A DNA stretch of 64,000 nucleotides from NCBI GenBank assembly GCA_947473805.1, contig CANJGB010000017.1, forward strand, positions 1 through 64,000. Reading direction: 5' to 3'. A model generated the notes under the pieces. It made no database searches. It had not been told where the DNA came from and saw only the letters and a list, made by a program, of their open reading frames with translations. A program made the position numbers and the translations under genes. Within the stretch, counting starts at the first letter, position 1. Every line of letters starts with the position of its first letter. The DNA is from Alphaproteobacteria bacterium (GTDB taxonomy: Bacteria; Pseudomonadota; Alphaproteobacteria; Ferrovibrionales; Ferrovibrionaceae). Below are positions 43,564-52,583 of the stretch, piece by piece.

Positions 43564-43648
43564 TCCTCACCCTTCGACAGGCTCAGGATGAGGACGACTT
43601 TAAAACCGTCTCGATAGCCTCATGCTGAGCCTGTCGAAGCGTGAGGCG
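43564..43648. repeat. intergenic palindromic repeat pair, locus 4
   Basis: Two copies, 43564-43594 and about 43617-43648, each close to the reverse complement of a copy in locus 1, with the whole locus inverted. It lies between convergent genes (stops at 43547 and 43654), consistent with use as a two-way terminator. Confidence 0.75.
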
Positions 43649-43653
43649 GCGCT

Positions 43654-44418
43654 CTATTCGCCGGTAAACTTCGGGGCGCGTTTTTCCTGGAAGGCGGTCA
43701 CGCCTTCGACCACATCCTTGGTCAGCGCCAACCACGCGGTGGCGCGGTCGGTCACCGGGCGGTCGGCCAGCGGCAGGCGGCTGTTGATCGCCCCTTTCAG
43801 GAATTCGACCGCGAGCGGCGCCAGTTGCGCGATCTCGCCGGCAGTCTTGAGCGCTTCCTGCATCAGTTCGTCATGCGGGACCACGCGGCTGACGAAGCCG
43901 AACTCGCGTCCCTCGGCCGCGCCAATGCGCCGCGCAGTCAGCAGCACGTCCCGCGCGCGGGCGACGCCGATCAGCTCCGGCAGCCGCGTTACGGCGAAAC
44001 CCGGGGCCAGGCCGATACGCGGCTCGGGCACGCTGAATACGGCCTTCTCGGACGCAATGATCAGGTCGCAGGCGAGGCAGAGCTCGAAGCCGCCGCCGAA
44101 GGCATAACCATTGACCGCCGCGATGACCGGCTTGCGCACACGCTCGGGCGAAGAGAGGAAGTTCACGCCATGTTCGGCCATCTGGACGGCGGTGGCCGGC
44201 GTCAGGATGAAATCGGCGATGTCGGCGCCGGCGGAGAAGGCCCGGCCGCGCCCGGTGATGATGACGGCGCGCACGCCGGTGTCGGCGTTGGCCTTTATAA
44301 GGGCCGCCTGCAGCAGAGCCTGAACCTCGGCATTGAAGGCGTTCAGCTTGTCGGGCCGGTTCAGCTCGACGACCGCGATGGCGCCTTCAACCCGGTATTC
44401 AACCACCTTCTCGCTCAC
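43654..44418 (-). CDS. enoyl-CoA hydratase/isomerase family protein
   Basis: A 254-residue crotonase. GRGRAFSAGADIADF and AAVNGYAFGGGFELCLACDLIIASE form the oxyanion hole, and GLAPGFAVTRLPELIGVARA follows. Of the two usual catalytic glutamates only one is evident, so hydratase and isomerase activity cannot be separated. Start is the GTG at 44418 with GGGGAG upstream. It is 14 bases downstream of the SDR gene on the same strand and probably cotranscribed. Confidence 0.9.
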   Translation of the reverse strand: MSEKVVEYRVEGAIAVVELNRPDKLNAFNAEVQALLQAALIKANADTGVRAVIITGRGRAFSAGADIADFILTPATAVQMAEHGVNFLSSPERVRKPVIAAVNGYAFGGGFELCLACDLIIASEKAVFSVPEPRIGLAPGFAVTRLPELIGVARARDVLLTARRIGAAEGREFGFVSRVVPHDELMQEALKTAGEIAQLAPLAVEFLKGAINSRLPLADRPVTDRATAWLALTKDVVEGVTAFQEKRAPKFTGE

Positions 44419-44432
44419 GCTCGGCTCCCCGT

Positions 44433-45197
44433 TCAGACGGTGTAGGACGCGAAGCCCGGCAACATGGTGGTGCCGAGCGCGCCGTCGACGATGAGGTTCG
44501 CCCCGGAAATGTAGGCGGCTTCCGGGCTGGCCAGAAAGGCGATGGCGTTGGCAATATCCTCGGAAGCACCGATGCGCCGCAACGGAATCTTCGCCTCGCG
44601 GTCCGCCGTCGCGACCTTGTTCTGGTAGAACGCCGCCGTCCGTCCCGTCACCGTGGGGCCGGGAGAGACGCAATTGCAGCGGATGCCGTCAGGGCCCCAC
44701 TCGTTCGCCATCTGGCGCACCAGCATGATGAGCGCCGCCTTGCTGGCGCTATAGGAACCGTAGGGCGGCTGCGGGTCGATGCCGGCGATTGACGCGGTGG
44801 CAACGATACAGCCGCGCGAGGCCTTGAGCATCGGATGCGCTGCCTTGCCCAGCAGCCAGGTCGTGCGGGTGTTCACGGCGAACAGGTAATCGAAATCCTC
44901 GACCGAGGTGTCCTTCAGCGGCCCGGAAGAAAAGGTGCCGGCATTGCTGACGATGACATCGACCCCGGCCATTGCCGCCCTGGCGAGATCGACCGCCTTC
45001 TCGGGAACGGTGCGGTCAGATACATCGCCGACCAATGTATCTACCTGGTGGCCGTTCTGGCGCAGTTCCGCAGCAAGGCGTTCGAGCGGCTCGGCGGCCA
45101 TATCTACCAACACAAATGATGCGGTCTTTGCCTGCGCCAGACGCAATACGGTGGCCCGGCCGATACCATTTGCCGCGCCTGTGACGATTGCTTTCAT
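44433..45197 (-). CDS. short-chain dehydrogenase/reductase
   Basis: A 254-residue Rossmann-fold oxidoreductase. The cofactor motif TGAANGIGRA is at about 6-15, VSNAG at about 87, and the active-site YGSYSASK at about 155 includes Tyr and Lys. It probably oxidises a 3-hydroxyacyl-CoA or similar alcohol after the hydratase step. The start was placed at 45197; the 23 residues upstream in the same frame look non-coding. Confidence 0.9.
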   Translation of the reverse strand: MKAIVTGAANGIGRATVLRLAQAKTASFVLVDMAAEPLERLAAELRQNGHQVDTLVGDVSDRTVPEKAVDLARAAMAGVDVIVSNAGTFSSGPLKDTSVEDFDYLFAVNTRTTWLLGKAAHPMLKASRGCIVATASIAGIDPQPPYGSYSASKAALIMLVRQMANEWGPDGIRCNCVSPGPTVTGRTAAFYQNKVATADREAKIPLRRIGASEDIANAIAFLASPEAAYISGANLIVDGALGTTMLPGFASYTV

Positions 45198-45434
45198 GCG
45201 CCTCGCTCCCTTGAATGTCGTTGGCTTGACCTTCCGTAGCGACAGCGGACGAGTCAAGCCGGACACGGCGATTGTCCGTTTTCGAACCGGCCACGGGTAC
45301 CCGCGGCAGGCGGAATCAGCTTGCCGTAGCCGTCACACTATGGCATCAAGGGCGTGGGCGGCTTGTGCCGAAAACACTGCACGACCAAGATGCAGGCGGC
45401 AACTACCGACAAGCGTTAGACAGGGAGGCATAAA
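45198..45434. promoter_or_regulatory. divergent control region with inverted repeat
   Basis: A 237-base gap between the SDR gene and livG. It holds an 8-bp inverted repeat, GGCTTGAC at 45223-45230 and GTCAAGCC at 45253-45260, 26-63 bases upstream of the SDR start; this could be a regulator site or parts of overlapping promoters (TTGAC on both strands). GGGAGG at 45423-45428 is the livG ribosome site. No open frame with coding character was found. Confidence 0.45.
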
Positions 45435-46208
45435 TTGGCGACGGGAGCTGATACCCGCACCGATTTCATCATTGAGACGCGCGGCCTGACCAAGGAGTTC
45501 AGCGGCTTTGCCGCGGTCAAGGACGTGAATCTCAAGGTTCGGCGCGGCACCATCCATGCGCTGATCGGCCCCAATGGCGCCGGCAAAACCACTTTCTTCA
45601 ATCTCCTGACCAAGTTCCTGCCGGTCACGGCCGGACAGATCATCTACAACGGCAACGACATCACCAACGTGAAGCCGGCGGCGATTTCGCGCCGTGGCAT
45701 GGTGCGGTCGTTCCAGATTTCGGCCGTGTTCCAGCACATGAGCGTGCTGGACAACGTGCGTATCGCACTGCAGCGGCCGACTGGCATGTCGTTCCATTTC
45801 TGGAAGGCGGAATCGACGCTGTACCGGCTGCACGCCCGGGCGCTGGAACTGCTTGAGGCCGTGGGCCTGGCCGATTACCGCGACCATCTGGCGGTCGAAC
45901 TGCCGTACGGCCGCAAGCGCGCGCTGGAAATTGCCACGACCCTGGCGCTTGACCCGGAAATGCTGCTGCTGGACGAGCCGACCTCCGGCCTGGGCCATGA
46001 GGACATCGACCGCATTTCCAGCCTGATCAAGTCGGTCTCGGCAAATCGCACCGTCCTGATGGTCGAGCACAACCTTTCGGTGGTCGCCAATCTTTCGGAC
46101 ACGATTACCGTGCTGACCCGTGGCCAGATCCTGGCCGAGGGCACGTATGCGGAAGTGTCAAAGAATCCGGAAGTAATGGAAGCCTATATGGGGACCGGCC
46201 ATGTCTGA
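45435..46208 (+). CDS. livG: branched-chain amino acid/amide-type ABC transporter ATPase LivG
   Basis: A 257-residue ATPase of the LivG group. Walker A GPNGAGKTT is at about 50, Walker B MLLLDEPTSGLG, and LMVEHNLSVV the switch region. The signature reads LPYGRKRALEIATTLA, a variation of LSYGQ often seen in this subgroup. TTG start with GGGAGG upstream. With LivF, LivH and LivM it forms a high-affinity importer. The ligand is unknown because no substrate-binding protein is present. Confidence 0.93.
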   Translation: MATGADTRTDFIIETRGLTKEFSGFAAVKDVNLKVRRGTIHALIGPNGAGKTTFFNLLTKFLPVTAGQIIYNGNDITNVKPAAISRRGMVRSFQISAVFQHMSVLDNVRIALQRPTGMSFHFWKAESTLYRLHARALELLEAVGLADYRDHLAVELPYGRKRALEIATTLALDPEMLLLDEPTSGLGHEDIDRISSLIKSVSANRTVLMVEHNLSVVANLSDTITVLTRGQILAEGTYAEVSKNPEVMEAYMGTGHV

Positions 46209-46923
46209 GACCGCGACGATGGCCAAGGAAATTCTTTCCGTTAAAGACCTGAATGCCTGGTACGGCGAAAGCCACATCCTGCACGGCATCACCATCAATG
46301 TCCGCCAGGGCGAAGTGGTGACGCTGCTGGGCCGCAACGGCGCGGGCAAAACGACAACGCTGAAGTCGATCATGGGCATCGTGAAGAACCGCAAGGGTTC
46401 GGTGATGTTCGAAGGCAGCGAGCTGATCGGCAGGACGTCGAACCAGATCGCGCGCCAGGGCATCGCCTTCTGCCCCGAGGAACGCGGCATTTTCGCCAGC
46501 CTCAACGTCGAGGAAAACCTCGAGCTGCCGCCGGTCGTGCGGCCGGGCGGCATGACCGTGCCGGACATCTACAAGCTGTTCCCGAACCTGGACGAACGGC
46601 GCAAGAGCCAGGGCACCAAGCTTTCCGGCGGCGAGCAGCAGATGCTGGCCATCGGTCGCATCCTGCGCACCGGCGCGCCGCTGCTGCTGCTCGACGAACC
46701 GACCGAGGGCCTGGCCCCCGTCATCGTGCAGCAGATCGGCCGCATCATCCGGACGCTGAAGGAGAAGGGTTTCACCATTCTGCTGGTTGAGCAGAACTTC
46801 CACTTCGCGTCGACGGTTGCCGACCGCCACTACGTCATCGAGCACGGCGAGGTGGTCCACTCGATGAACAACGACGAGATCGCGGCCAATCGCGACAAGC
46901 TCGAACACTTCCTCGGCATATAG
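46201..46923 (+). CDS. livF: branched-chain-type ABC transporter ATPase LivF
   Basis: A 240-residue ATPase with LNAWYGESHILHGITINVRQGEVVTLLGRNGAGKTTTLKSI, signature KLSGGEQQMLAIGRIL, Walker B LLLLDEPTEGLAP and VEQNFHFASTVADRHYVIEHG at the end, all LivF-like. It overlaps livG by 8 bases, so translation is coupled. Confidence 0.94.
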   Translation: MSETATMAKEILSVKDLNAWYGESHILHGITINVRQGEVVTLLGRNGAGKTTTLKSIMGIVKNRKGSVMFEGSELIGRTSNQIARQGIAFCPEERGIFASLNVEENLELPPVVRPGGMTVPDIYKLFPNLDERRKSQGTKLSGGEQQMLAIGRILRTGAPLLLLDEPTEGLAPVIVQQIGRIIRTLKEKGFTILLVEQNFHFASTVADRHYVIEHGEVVHSMNNDEIAANRDKLEHFLGI

Positions 46924-46936
46924 GGGGGCTGAAACA

Positions 46937-47848
46937 ATGTTCGAAATTTTCGGCCTGTCCTCGACAGCCCTGTTCGGCCAGCTGCTGATCGGCCTCATCA
47001 ACGGCGCCTTCTACGCCATGATGAGCCTGGGCGTGGCAATCATCTTCGGCATGCTGCGCATCGCCAATTTCGTGCACGGCGCGCAGTACATGCTGGGCGC
47101 GTTCTGCGCCTGGTTCCTGCTGAACCTGCCGGTGCTCTTTCCGGGTTCCGGCCTGCCCGAAATCGGCTACTGGCCGTCGCTGATCATTGCGCCGATCGTG
47201 GTCGGCGTGGTCGGCATCGTCACCGAGAAGCTGTTCATCAGCAAGGTGTACGACCTGGAGCATGCCTATGGCGTGCTGCTGACCCTCGGCCTGGCGCTGG
47301 TCATCGAAGGCCTGTTTCACGTCAAGTTCGGCTCGGCCGGCCAGCCCTACGGCATTCCGCCGAGCCTGCAGGGCGGCCAGAACCTGGGCTTCATGTTCCT
47401 GCCGAACTATCGCGCCTGGGTCATCGTCGCCTCGATCGTGATCTGCTTCGGCACCTGGTACTCGATTGAGCGGACCAAGCTGGGCGCCTATCTGCGCGCG
47501 GCGACGGAAAACCCGGTGCTGGTGCAGGCGTTCGGCATCAACGTGCCGCGCATGCTGACCCTCACCTACGCGCTGGGCGTCGGGCTGGCGGGCCTGGCGG
47601 GCGTCATGGCGGCGCCGATCTACCAGGTGAGCCCGCAAATGGGCCAGAGCATCATCATCGTGATCTTCGCGGTGGTCGTGATCGGCGGCATGGGTTCGAT
47701 CTTCGGTTCGATCGTCAGCGGGTTCATGCTGGGCCTGATCGAGGGCCTGACCAAGGTGTTCTACCCGCAGGGCTCCAGCACCGTGATCTTCGTCATCATG
47801 GCCATCGTGCTCCTCGCCAAGCCGGCCGGCCTGTTCGGAAAGACCTGA
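46937..47848 (+). CDS. livH: branched-chain-type ABC transporter permease LivH
   Basis: A 303-residue inner-membrane permease with about eight helices. QLLIGLINGAFYAMMSLGVAIIFGMLRIANFVHGAQYMLG is the family's leading segment, and RAATENPVLVQAFGINVPRM is the ATPase-contact loop. GGMGSIFGSIVSGFMLGLIEG is typical. It follows livF by 13 bases. Confidence 0.93.
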   Translation: MFEIFGLSSTALFGQLLIGLINGAFYAMMSLGVAIIFGMLRIANFVHGAQYMLGAFCAWFLLNLPVLFPGSGLPEIGYWPSLIIAPIVVGVVGIVTEKLFISKVYDLEHAYGVLLTLGLALVIEGLFHVKFGSAGQPYGIPPSLQGGQNLGFMFLPNYRAWVIVASIVICFGTWYSIERTKLGAYLRAATENPVLVQAFGINVPRMLTLTYALGVGLAGLAGVMAAPIYQVSPQMGQSIIIVIFAVVVIGGMGSIFGSIVSGFMLGLIEGLTKVFYPQGSSTVIFVIMAIVLLAKPAGLFGKT

Positions 47849-47850
47849 AA

Positions 47851-48858
47851 ATGGCCCACGTTGCAAGCCACCCGCCGGTTCCGGCGCAGAAGACCGGTCT
47901 GTTCGCCCATACCGAGCTGACCTATCTCGTCGCCTTCCTGATCATCGGCGTCGTCGCCCCGTACGTCCTTTATCCGATCTTCGTGATGAAGGTGCTGTGC
48001 TTCGCGCTGTTCGCCTGCGCCTATAACCTGATCTTCGGGTATGTCGGCCTGCTGGCGTTCGGTCATGCCGCATTCTTCGGTGCAGCCGCCTATGTAACTG
48101 CCCACAGCGCCAAGTTCTGGGGCATCACCCCCGAGATCGCGATCCTGGCCGGCACGGCAGTCGCCACCGTCCTGGGCGCGGCGATCGGCTGGCTGGCCAT
48201 CCGCCGGCAGGGCCTGTACTTCGCGATGATCACGCTGGCGCTGGCCCAGATCGTGTACTTCTACGCGCTGCAGGCGCCGTGGACGCACGGCGAGGACGGC
48301 ATCCAGTCGGTGCCGCGCGGCAAGCTGTTCGGCTTCATCGACCTCAACGACATGATGTCGATGTACTTCTTCGTGCTGGCCGTCTTCCTCATCGGCTTCG
48401 CCATCGTCCACCGGACGATCCGCTCGCCCTTCGGCCAGGTCCTGAAGTCGATCCGCGACAACGAGCCCCGCGCCCTCTCGCTGGGCTACGATACAGACCG
48501 CTACAAGCTGATGGCCTTCACCCTCTCGGCCGGCCTGTCGGGCCTGGCGGGCGGCACCAAGGCCATCGTCTTCCAGCTGGCCTCGCTGACCGACGTGTTC
48601 CTGTTCACCTCGGCCGACGTGCTGCTGATGGTGCTGATCGGCGGCATTGGCACCATTCTGGGTCCGGTCGTGGGCGCGGTGACCCTGGTCACCATGCAGA
48701 ACTACCTGGCCGGCGCCGGCTCGTGGGTGCTGATCATCCAGGGCGCCATCTTCGTCGCCTTCATCCTGATGCTCCGCAAGGGCATTGTCGGTACGTGGCT
48801 TGAGTACCGCGAGACCCGCCGCCGCCGCCACGTTGAGGCCGCCAAAAAGGCCAAATAG
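47851..48858 (+). CDS. livM: branched-chain-type ABC transporter permease LivM
   Basis: A 335-residue permease paired with LivH. LFACAYNLIFGYVGLLAFGHAAFFGAAAY and KSIRDNEPRALSLGYDTDRYKLMAFTLSAGLSGLAGG are LivM markers. It has about nine helices and a positively charged C-terminus. It ends the liv operon, followed by a strong terminator. Confidence 0.94.
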   Translation: MAHVASHPPVPAQKTGLFAHTELTYLVAFLIIGVVAPYVLYPIFVMKVLCFALFACAYNLIFGYVGLLAFGHAAFFGAAAYVTAHSAKFWGITPEIAILAGTAVATVLGAAIGWLAIRRQGLYFAMITLALAQIVYFYALQAPWTHGEDGIQSVPRGKLFGFIDLNDMMSMYFFVLAVFLIGFAIVHRTIRSPFGQVLKSIRDNEPRALSLGYDTDRYKLMAFTLSAGLSGLAGGTKAIVFQLASLTDVFLFTSADVLLMVLIGGIGTILGPVVGAVTLVTMQNYLAGAGSWVLIIQGAIFVAFILMLRKGIVGTWLEYRETRRRRHVEAAKKAK

Positions 48859-48880
48859 GCGGCGCAAAACGCCAATAGCG

Positions 48881-48910
48881 AAAGGGCCGGAGGAAAACCT
48901 CCGGCCCTTT
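48881..48910 (+). terminator. liv operon terminator
   Basis: A perfect 13-bp stem, AAAGGGCCGGAGG with CCTCCGGCCCTTT, an AAAA loop, then TTCTTT. A-rich on one side and T-rich on the other, it can also serve the convergent CoA transferase gene at 48934. Confidence 0.92.
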
Positions 48911-48933
48911 TTCTTTGCCGTCCTGGCGCAGGT

Positions 48934-50139
48934 TCAGACGATGCCGCCGGCGCGCAGCCGGGCGATCTCCTCAGCGCTCTTGCCCAGCACGCCGCCCAGG
49001 ACCGCATCGGTATGCTGGCCGAGGGTCGGCGGCGAACGGTGCACGACGGGCGTTTCCGAGAAGCGCAGCGGGCTGCGCATCAGCGTGGCGGTGCGGCCGC
49101 TGGGATGCGGCACCTCGATGCGGATGCCGCGGTGCTTGACCTGCGGGTTGTTGAACACGTCCTCGATGGAGTTGATCGCGCCGCACGGCACGCCGGCATT
49201 TTCCAGCAGCTCGGCCCATTCCTCGGAGGTCCGGGCCACGAACGCCTTGGTCAGCTCGACCGCGAGCTCAGGCCGGTTCTGCCGTCGCAGGACGTTGGTC
49301 TTGAAGCGCTGGTCCTCGATCAGTTCCGGCCGGCCGATCAGCTTGCACAGGCTTTCGTACTGCCGGTTGGCCGGGCAGACCATGATGATTTCGCTGTTCT
49401 TCGTCGGGAACACGCCCGAGGGATAGATGTTCGGGGAGACGTTGCCGACCCGGCGCGGCACCTCGCCCATGACCAGATAGGCAATAGCAAGCTGGGCGTT
49501 GAGCTGCACCGTGGTGTCGAGCATGGCGGTGTCGATGAACTGCCCCTGCCCGGTCTTCTGCCTGTGCCACAGCGCGCCGAGGATGGAGACGGCCGCAACA
49601 TAGCCAGTCGTAACATCTGATATCGGCAGCGGGGTGCGCATCGGCGGGCCATCGGGCTCACCGCACATGCTCATCATGCCGGCGATGGCCTGCATGACGG
49701 AATCGTAGGCCGGCCGCGCCGCGAACGGGCCGTCCTGGCCGAACCCCGTGATCGAGCAATAGACGATGGACGGGTTGATTTTGCGGATGCTCTCGTAGTC
49801 GAGGCCGTACTTCTTCAGGCCGCCGGCCTTGAAGTTGTCGATCATCACGTCGCACTTGGCGGCCAGTTCCCGCACCAGCGCCGCGCCTTCCGGCTGCGCC
49901 GTGTCGACGGTGATCGACTGCTTGCCCCGATTGGCAAACAGGTAGAACGCCGTTTCGTTGGTATCCTTGCCCTCCGCATCCTTCCAGAACGGGCGCATGG
50001 CGCGGCTATCGTCGCCGGCGACGGGCCGTTCGATCTTGTAGACCGTCGCGCCCATGTCGGCGAGCAGCTGGGTCGCCCAAGGGCCGGAAACGACCCGCGT
50101 CAGGTCGAGGATTTTGATGTCGGAAAGAATTTCGGACAT
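48934..50139 (-). CDS. CaiB/BaiF-family CoA transferase
   Basis: A 401-residue family III CoA transferase: ILDLTRVVSGPWATQLLADMGATVYKIERPVAGDD, NRGKQSITVDT and the candidate catalytic Asp146 in RPAYDSVMQ. It carries out acyl-CoA to acid CoA exchange. I took the ATG at 50139 as the start. It is the last of a reverse-strand set with a CoA ligase, aldolase, NDP-forming synthetase and hydroxy-acid oxidase. It shares only modest similarity with the transferase at 38795. Confidence 0.9.
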   Translation of the reverse strand: MSEILSDIKILDLTRVVSGPWATQLLADMGATVYKIERPVAGDDSRAMRPFWKDAEGKDTNETAFYLFANRGKQSITVDTAQPEGAALVRELAAKCDVMIDNFKAGGLKKYGLDYESIRKINPSIVYCSITGFGQDGPFAARPAYDSVMQAIAGMMSMCGEPDGPPMRTPLPISDVTTGYVAAVSILGALWHRQKTGQGQFIDTAMLDTTVQLNAQLAIAYLVMGEVPRRVGNVSPNIYPSGVFPTKNSEIIMVCPANRQYESLCKLIGRPELIEDQRFKTNVLRRQNRPELAVELTKAFVARTSEEWAELLENAGVPCGAINSIEDVFNNPQVKHRGIRIEVPHPSGRTATLMRSPLRFSETPVVHRSPPTLGQHTDAVLGGVLGKSAEEIARLRAGGIV

Positions 50140-50140
50140 G

Positions 50141-51634
50141 TCAGCCCTGCAGAAGCTTCTTGAGGGCGCCACGATCGACCTTCATCGAGCCGGTGCGCGG
50201 CAGCGCGTCGAAGACGACGGTACGCACCGGCACATGCTGCGGCGACAGCTGCTCGCGCACCAGCGCGTCCAACTCCTCCGGCTTCGGCTTCGGCTGGCCG
50301 GGATGACCCTCAACCGCCGCGACCGGAACCTCGCCCAGGCGCGGATCGGGAATGCCAATAACCGCGGCTTCGCGCACATCGGGATTCTGGCGCATCACCT
50401 CGGCCACCGACTCAGGGTTCACCTTGAAGCCGCCGCGGATGATCACGCTGTCGGAACGGCCGTGCAGGAAAACGAAGCCGTCGGAATCGATGGCGGCCAG
50501 GTCGGTGGTGCGAATCCACTCGTCCTTGAGGCGGGGGACGAGGATCTCCAGCCGGCCCACCTGGCCCGCCGGCATTTCCTTGTCGGTCTCGACATCGACC
50601 ACCCGCAGACCAATGCCAGGGCGCGGGCGACCGATACTGCCGCGCTTCTTCTTGGCGAATTCCTTGTGGTCGGCAATGGTCCAGTTGATGACCACGCCGC
50701 CGAACTCGGTGGCGCCATAGTTGATCAGCACCGGAATGCCGTAGGTATCCTCGAACTCCGCCTGCAGTTCGGGCGCGAGCGGCGCCGAACCGCAACGCAC
50801 GATGGGCACCGACGCCAGGGCCGCCTTCGGAATCTTCGCCTCGAGCACCATGCGGATGGCGGCCGGCGGCAGCGACACGAAGGTGGTGAGCTTGTACTTC
50901 TCCACCGCGCGCGCCCATTCCTTAACCTGGAACTTCTCGAGCAGGATGACCGGACGGCCGAGGCCCGCGCACAGCAGCAGGCCGTAGACGCCGCTGATAT
51001 TACCCAGCGGGAAGAACTGGACGTAGGGCTCTTTCTGGTTCTGGTCGGTGCCGGCCTGCTGGGTCGCCAGCGCGGCATCGGCCGTGGCCTGGTTCAGGGT
51101 CGAGTAGGTCATCGGCACGCGCTTGGGCGCGCCGGTCGTGCCGCTGGTCAGGATTTCGATGGCGACGTCGGCCTCGGATTTGTGGTGCGGACCCGGGCCC
51201 AGCTTTTCCAGGCCGGGCAACAGGGTCACGGCGTCGGTTTCGGTGTTCTTCAGCAGGATGCCGAGCGAGCCGGCGGCCTTGGCCGCTTCCTTCATGCCCT
51301 CGGCTGACCAGTCCTGCTCATCGCCGAGGATCGCTGGCAGGCGCAGGTTGCGGATTTCCTCGGCCAGCTTGGCCGGCGCCTGGTAGGCGTGCAGCATGAC
51401 CACGGTGCGGCGGCCGGCGATGAGGCCGAACAGCGCGCCGATCTGGGGCACACGGTTACGCGCGATAAGGCCGATGGGCGCCCCGGCGCCCAGCCCCGCG
51501 GCGAGCAATACTTCGTCGATCTTCTTGGCAACGTCGGTCAGACGGCGGCGCGGGTACCACGTCTCGTTGACCTCGACGGCCGGCTCCTCCGGGTCCATGG
51601 CGAGAACGTTGCGGAACATTTCATCGAGACGCAT
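50141..51634 (-). CDS. class I adenylate-forming acyl-CoA ligase
   Basis: A 497-residue AMP-forming ligase. The phosphate loop IEILTSGTTGAPKRVPMTYS is at about 160, INYGATEFGG at about 305, RTTDLAAIDSDGFVFLHGRSD at about 375, and PRTGSMKVDRGALKKL carries the C-terminal catalytic lysine. It would activate a carboxylic acid to its CoA thioester. Its end lies one base from the CoA transferase start, which suggests coupled expression. Confidence 0.9.
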   Translation of the reverse strand: MRLDEMFRNVLAMDPEEPAVEVNETWYPRRRLTDVAKKIDEVLLAAGLGAGAPIGLIARNRVPQIGALFGLIAGRRTVVMLHAYQAPAKLAEEIRNLRLPAILGDEQDWSAEGMKEAAKAAGSLGILLKNTETDAVTLLPGLEKLGPGPHHKSEADVAIEILTSGTTGAPKRVPMTYSTLNQATADAALATQQAGTDQNQKEPYVQFFPLGNISGVYGLLLCAGLGRPVILLEKFQVKEWARAVEKYKLTTFVSLPPAAIRMVLEAKIPKAALASVPIVRCGSAPLAPELQAEFEDTYGIPVLINYGATEFGGVVINWTIADHKEFAKKKRGSIGRPRPGIGLRVVDVETDKEMPAGQVGRLEILVPRLKDEWIRTTDLAAIDSDGFVFLHGRSDSVIIRGGFKVNPESVAEVMRQNPDVREAAVIGIPDPRLGEVPVAAVEGHPGQPKPKPEELDALVREQLSPQHVPVRTVVFDALPRTGSMKVDRGALKKLLQG

Positions 51635-51655
51635 GACAACACCCTAAAACGAGGG

Positions 51656-51680
51656 CCGGCCTGCCGCACCGGCAGGCCGG
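51656..51680 (-). terminator. hairpin after the aldolase gene
   Basis: A perfect 11-bp stem, CCGGCCTGCCG at 51656-51666 and CGGCAGGCCGG at 51670-51680, loop CAC. On the reverse strand it is followed by CCCTCGTTTTAG, a weak T tract. It could end or attenuate transcription between the aldolase and ligase genes. Confidence 0.5.
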
Positions 51681-51705
51681 ACCGAAATCAAACGAAGCCT
51701 GGCGG

Positions 51706-52491
51706 CTATTCCATGAAGCTGGGGTCGAGCTTTTCCATCCAGCGGCGCATGGCGCGCCACTGCAGCTGGTTCTGGTGCCCCATCGAATTCGACTTGCCGG
51801 GATCGCCCTGGTTCCGCACATGCTCGGCAATCGCGGCCGGCGGCAGGTTGAGCTCGGCGCCGGACGACTGCGCGCGCAGCTGCACCTTGCAGGCCTGTTC
51901 CAGCTGGTACATTTCCTGGAAGGCGTTGGCGATGGTCGAGCCGCAGGTCAGCAGGCCGTGGTTGCGCAAAATCATGATGTACTTGTCGCCAAGGTCACCG
52001 GCGATGCGCTGGCACTCTTCCCGGTTGGTCGTGATGCCCTCGAGGTCGTGATAGGCGATGCGGCCGGTGTACATGCAGGCCGACATGTCGAGCGGGATCA
52101 GGCCTTCCTTGAGGCACGACACGGTGACGCCGGCCTCGGTGTGTGTGTGCATGACGCAGGTCACATCCTCGCGCACGCGATGGACCGACGAGTGCACAAC
52201 GTAGCCGGCCTCCCAAACGTCCCACGGCGACGGGCTGAGCTTGTTGCCCTCGATATCGACCTTGATCAGGTTCGACGCCGTGACCTCCTGGAACATCAGG
52301 CCGAACGGGTTGATCAGGAAATGCTTTTCCGGACCCGGCACGCGCAAGGTTATGTGGTTGTACACCAGGCTGTGCCAGCCGAGATGGGCAAACAGACGAT
52401 ATGCACAGGCCAGATCGACGCGGGCCTCCCATTCCTCGGGCGAGCAGTCGATGCGGGGCGGCGACGACGGGCGTTTCAGTTCCGCGAGCAT
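51706..52491 (-). CDS. class II aldolase/adducin family protein
   Basis: A 261-residue protein of the same group as that at 7246-8025. Zinc-site motifs are CVMHTHTEAG and RNHGLLTCG; shared blocks FLINPFGLMFQEVTASNLIKVDI and LGWHSLVYNHITLRVPG show clear paralogy. The reaction is unknown. It lies in the reverse set of acyl-CoA genes. Confidence 0.87.
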   Translation of the reverse strand: MLAELKRPSSPPRIDCSPEEWEARVDLACAYRLFAHLGWHSLVYNHITLRVPGPEKHFLINPFGLMFQEVTASNLIKVDIEGNKLSPSPWDVWEAGYVVHSSVHRVREDVTCVMHTHTEAGVTVSCLKEGLIPLDMSACMYTGRIAYHDLEGITTNREECQRIAGDLGDKYIMILRNHGLLTCGSTIANAFQEMYQLEQACKVQLRAQSSGAELNLPPAAIAEHVRNQGDPGKSNSMGHQNQLQWRAMRRWMEKLDPSFME

Positions 52492-52508
52492 GATTTCCTC
52501 CGATTGGC

Positions 52509-52539
52509 GGCCGGCGGGGGATTTTCCTCCCCGCCGGCC
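52509..52539. repeat. strong hairpin before the aldolase gene
   Basis: GGCCGGCGGGG at 52509-52519 pairs with CCCCGCCGGCC at 52529-52539 around a 9-base loop. No T tract follows on the reverse strand, so it is not a clear intrinsic terminator. It overlaps the 92-base gap between the NDP-forming synthetase stop and the aldolase start. Confidence 0.5.
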
Positions 52540-52583
52540 GGCCTATCAATCCCTTTCTGGGGCAATTTCCGGGGCCAGAAACC

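Noticed and set aside
45435-48858. Reading the Liv genes as a urea (Urt) transporter because of the urease accessory genes
   Set aside because: No UrtA, gene order is G-F-H-M, and the urease genes are 14 kb away with many unrelated genes between; the ligand is left open.
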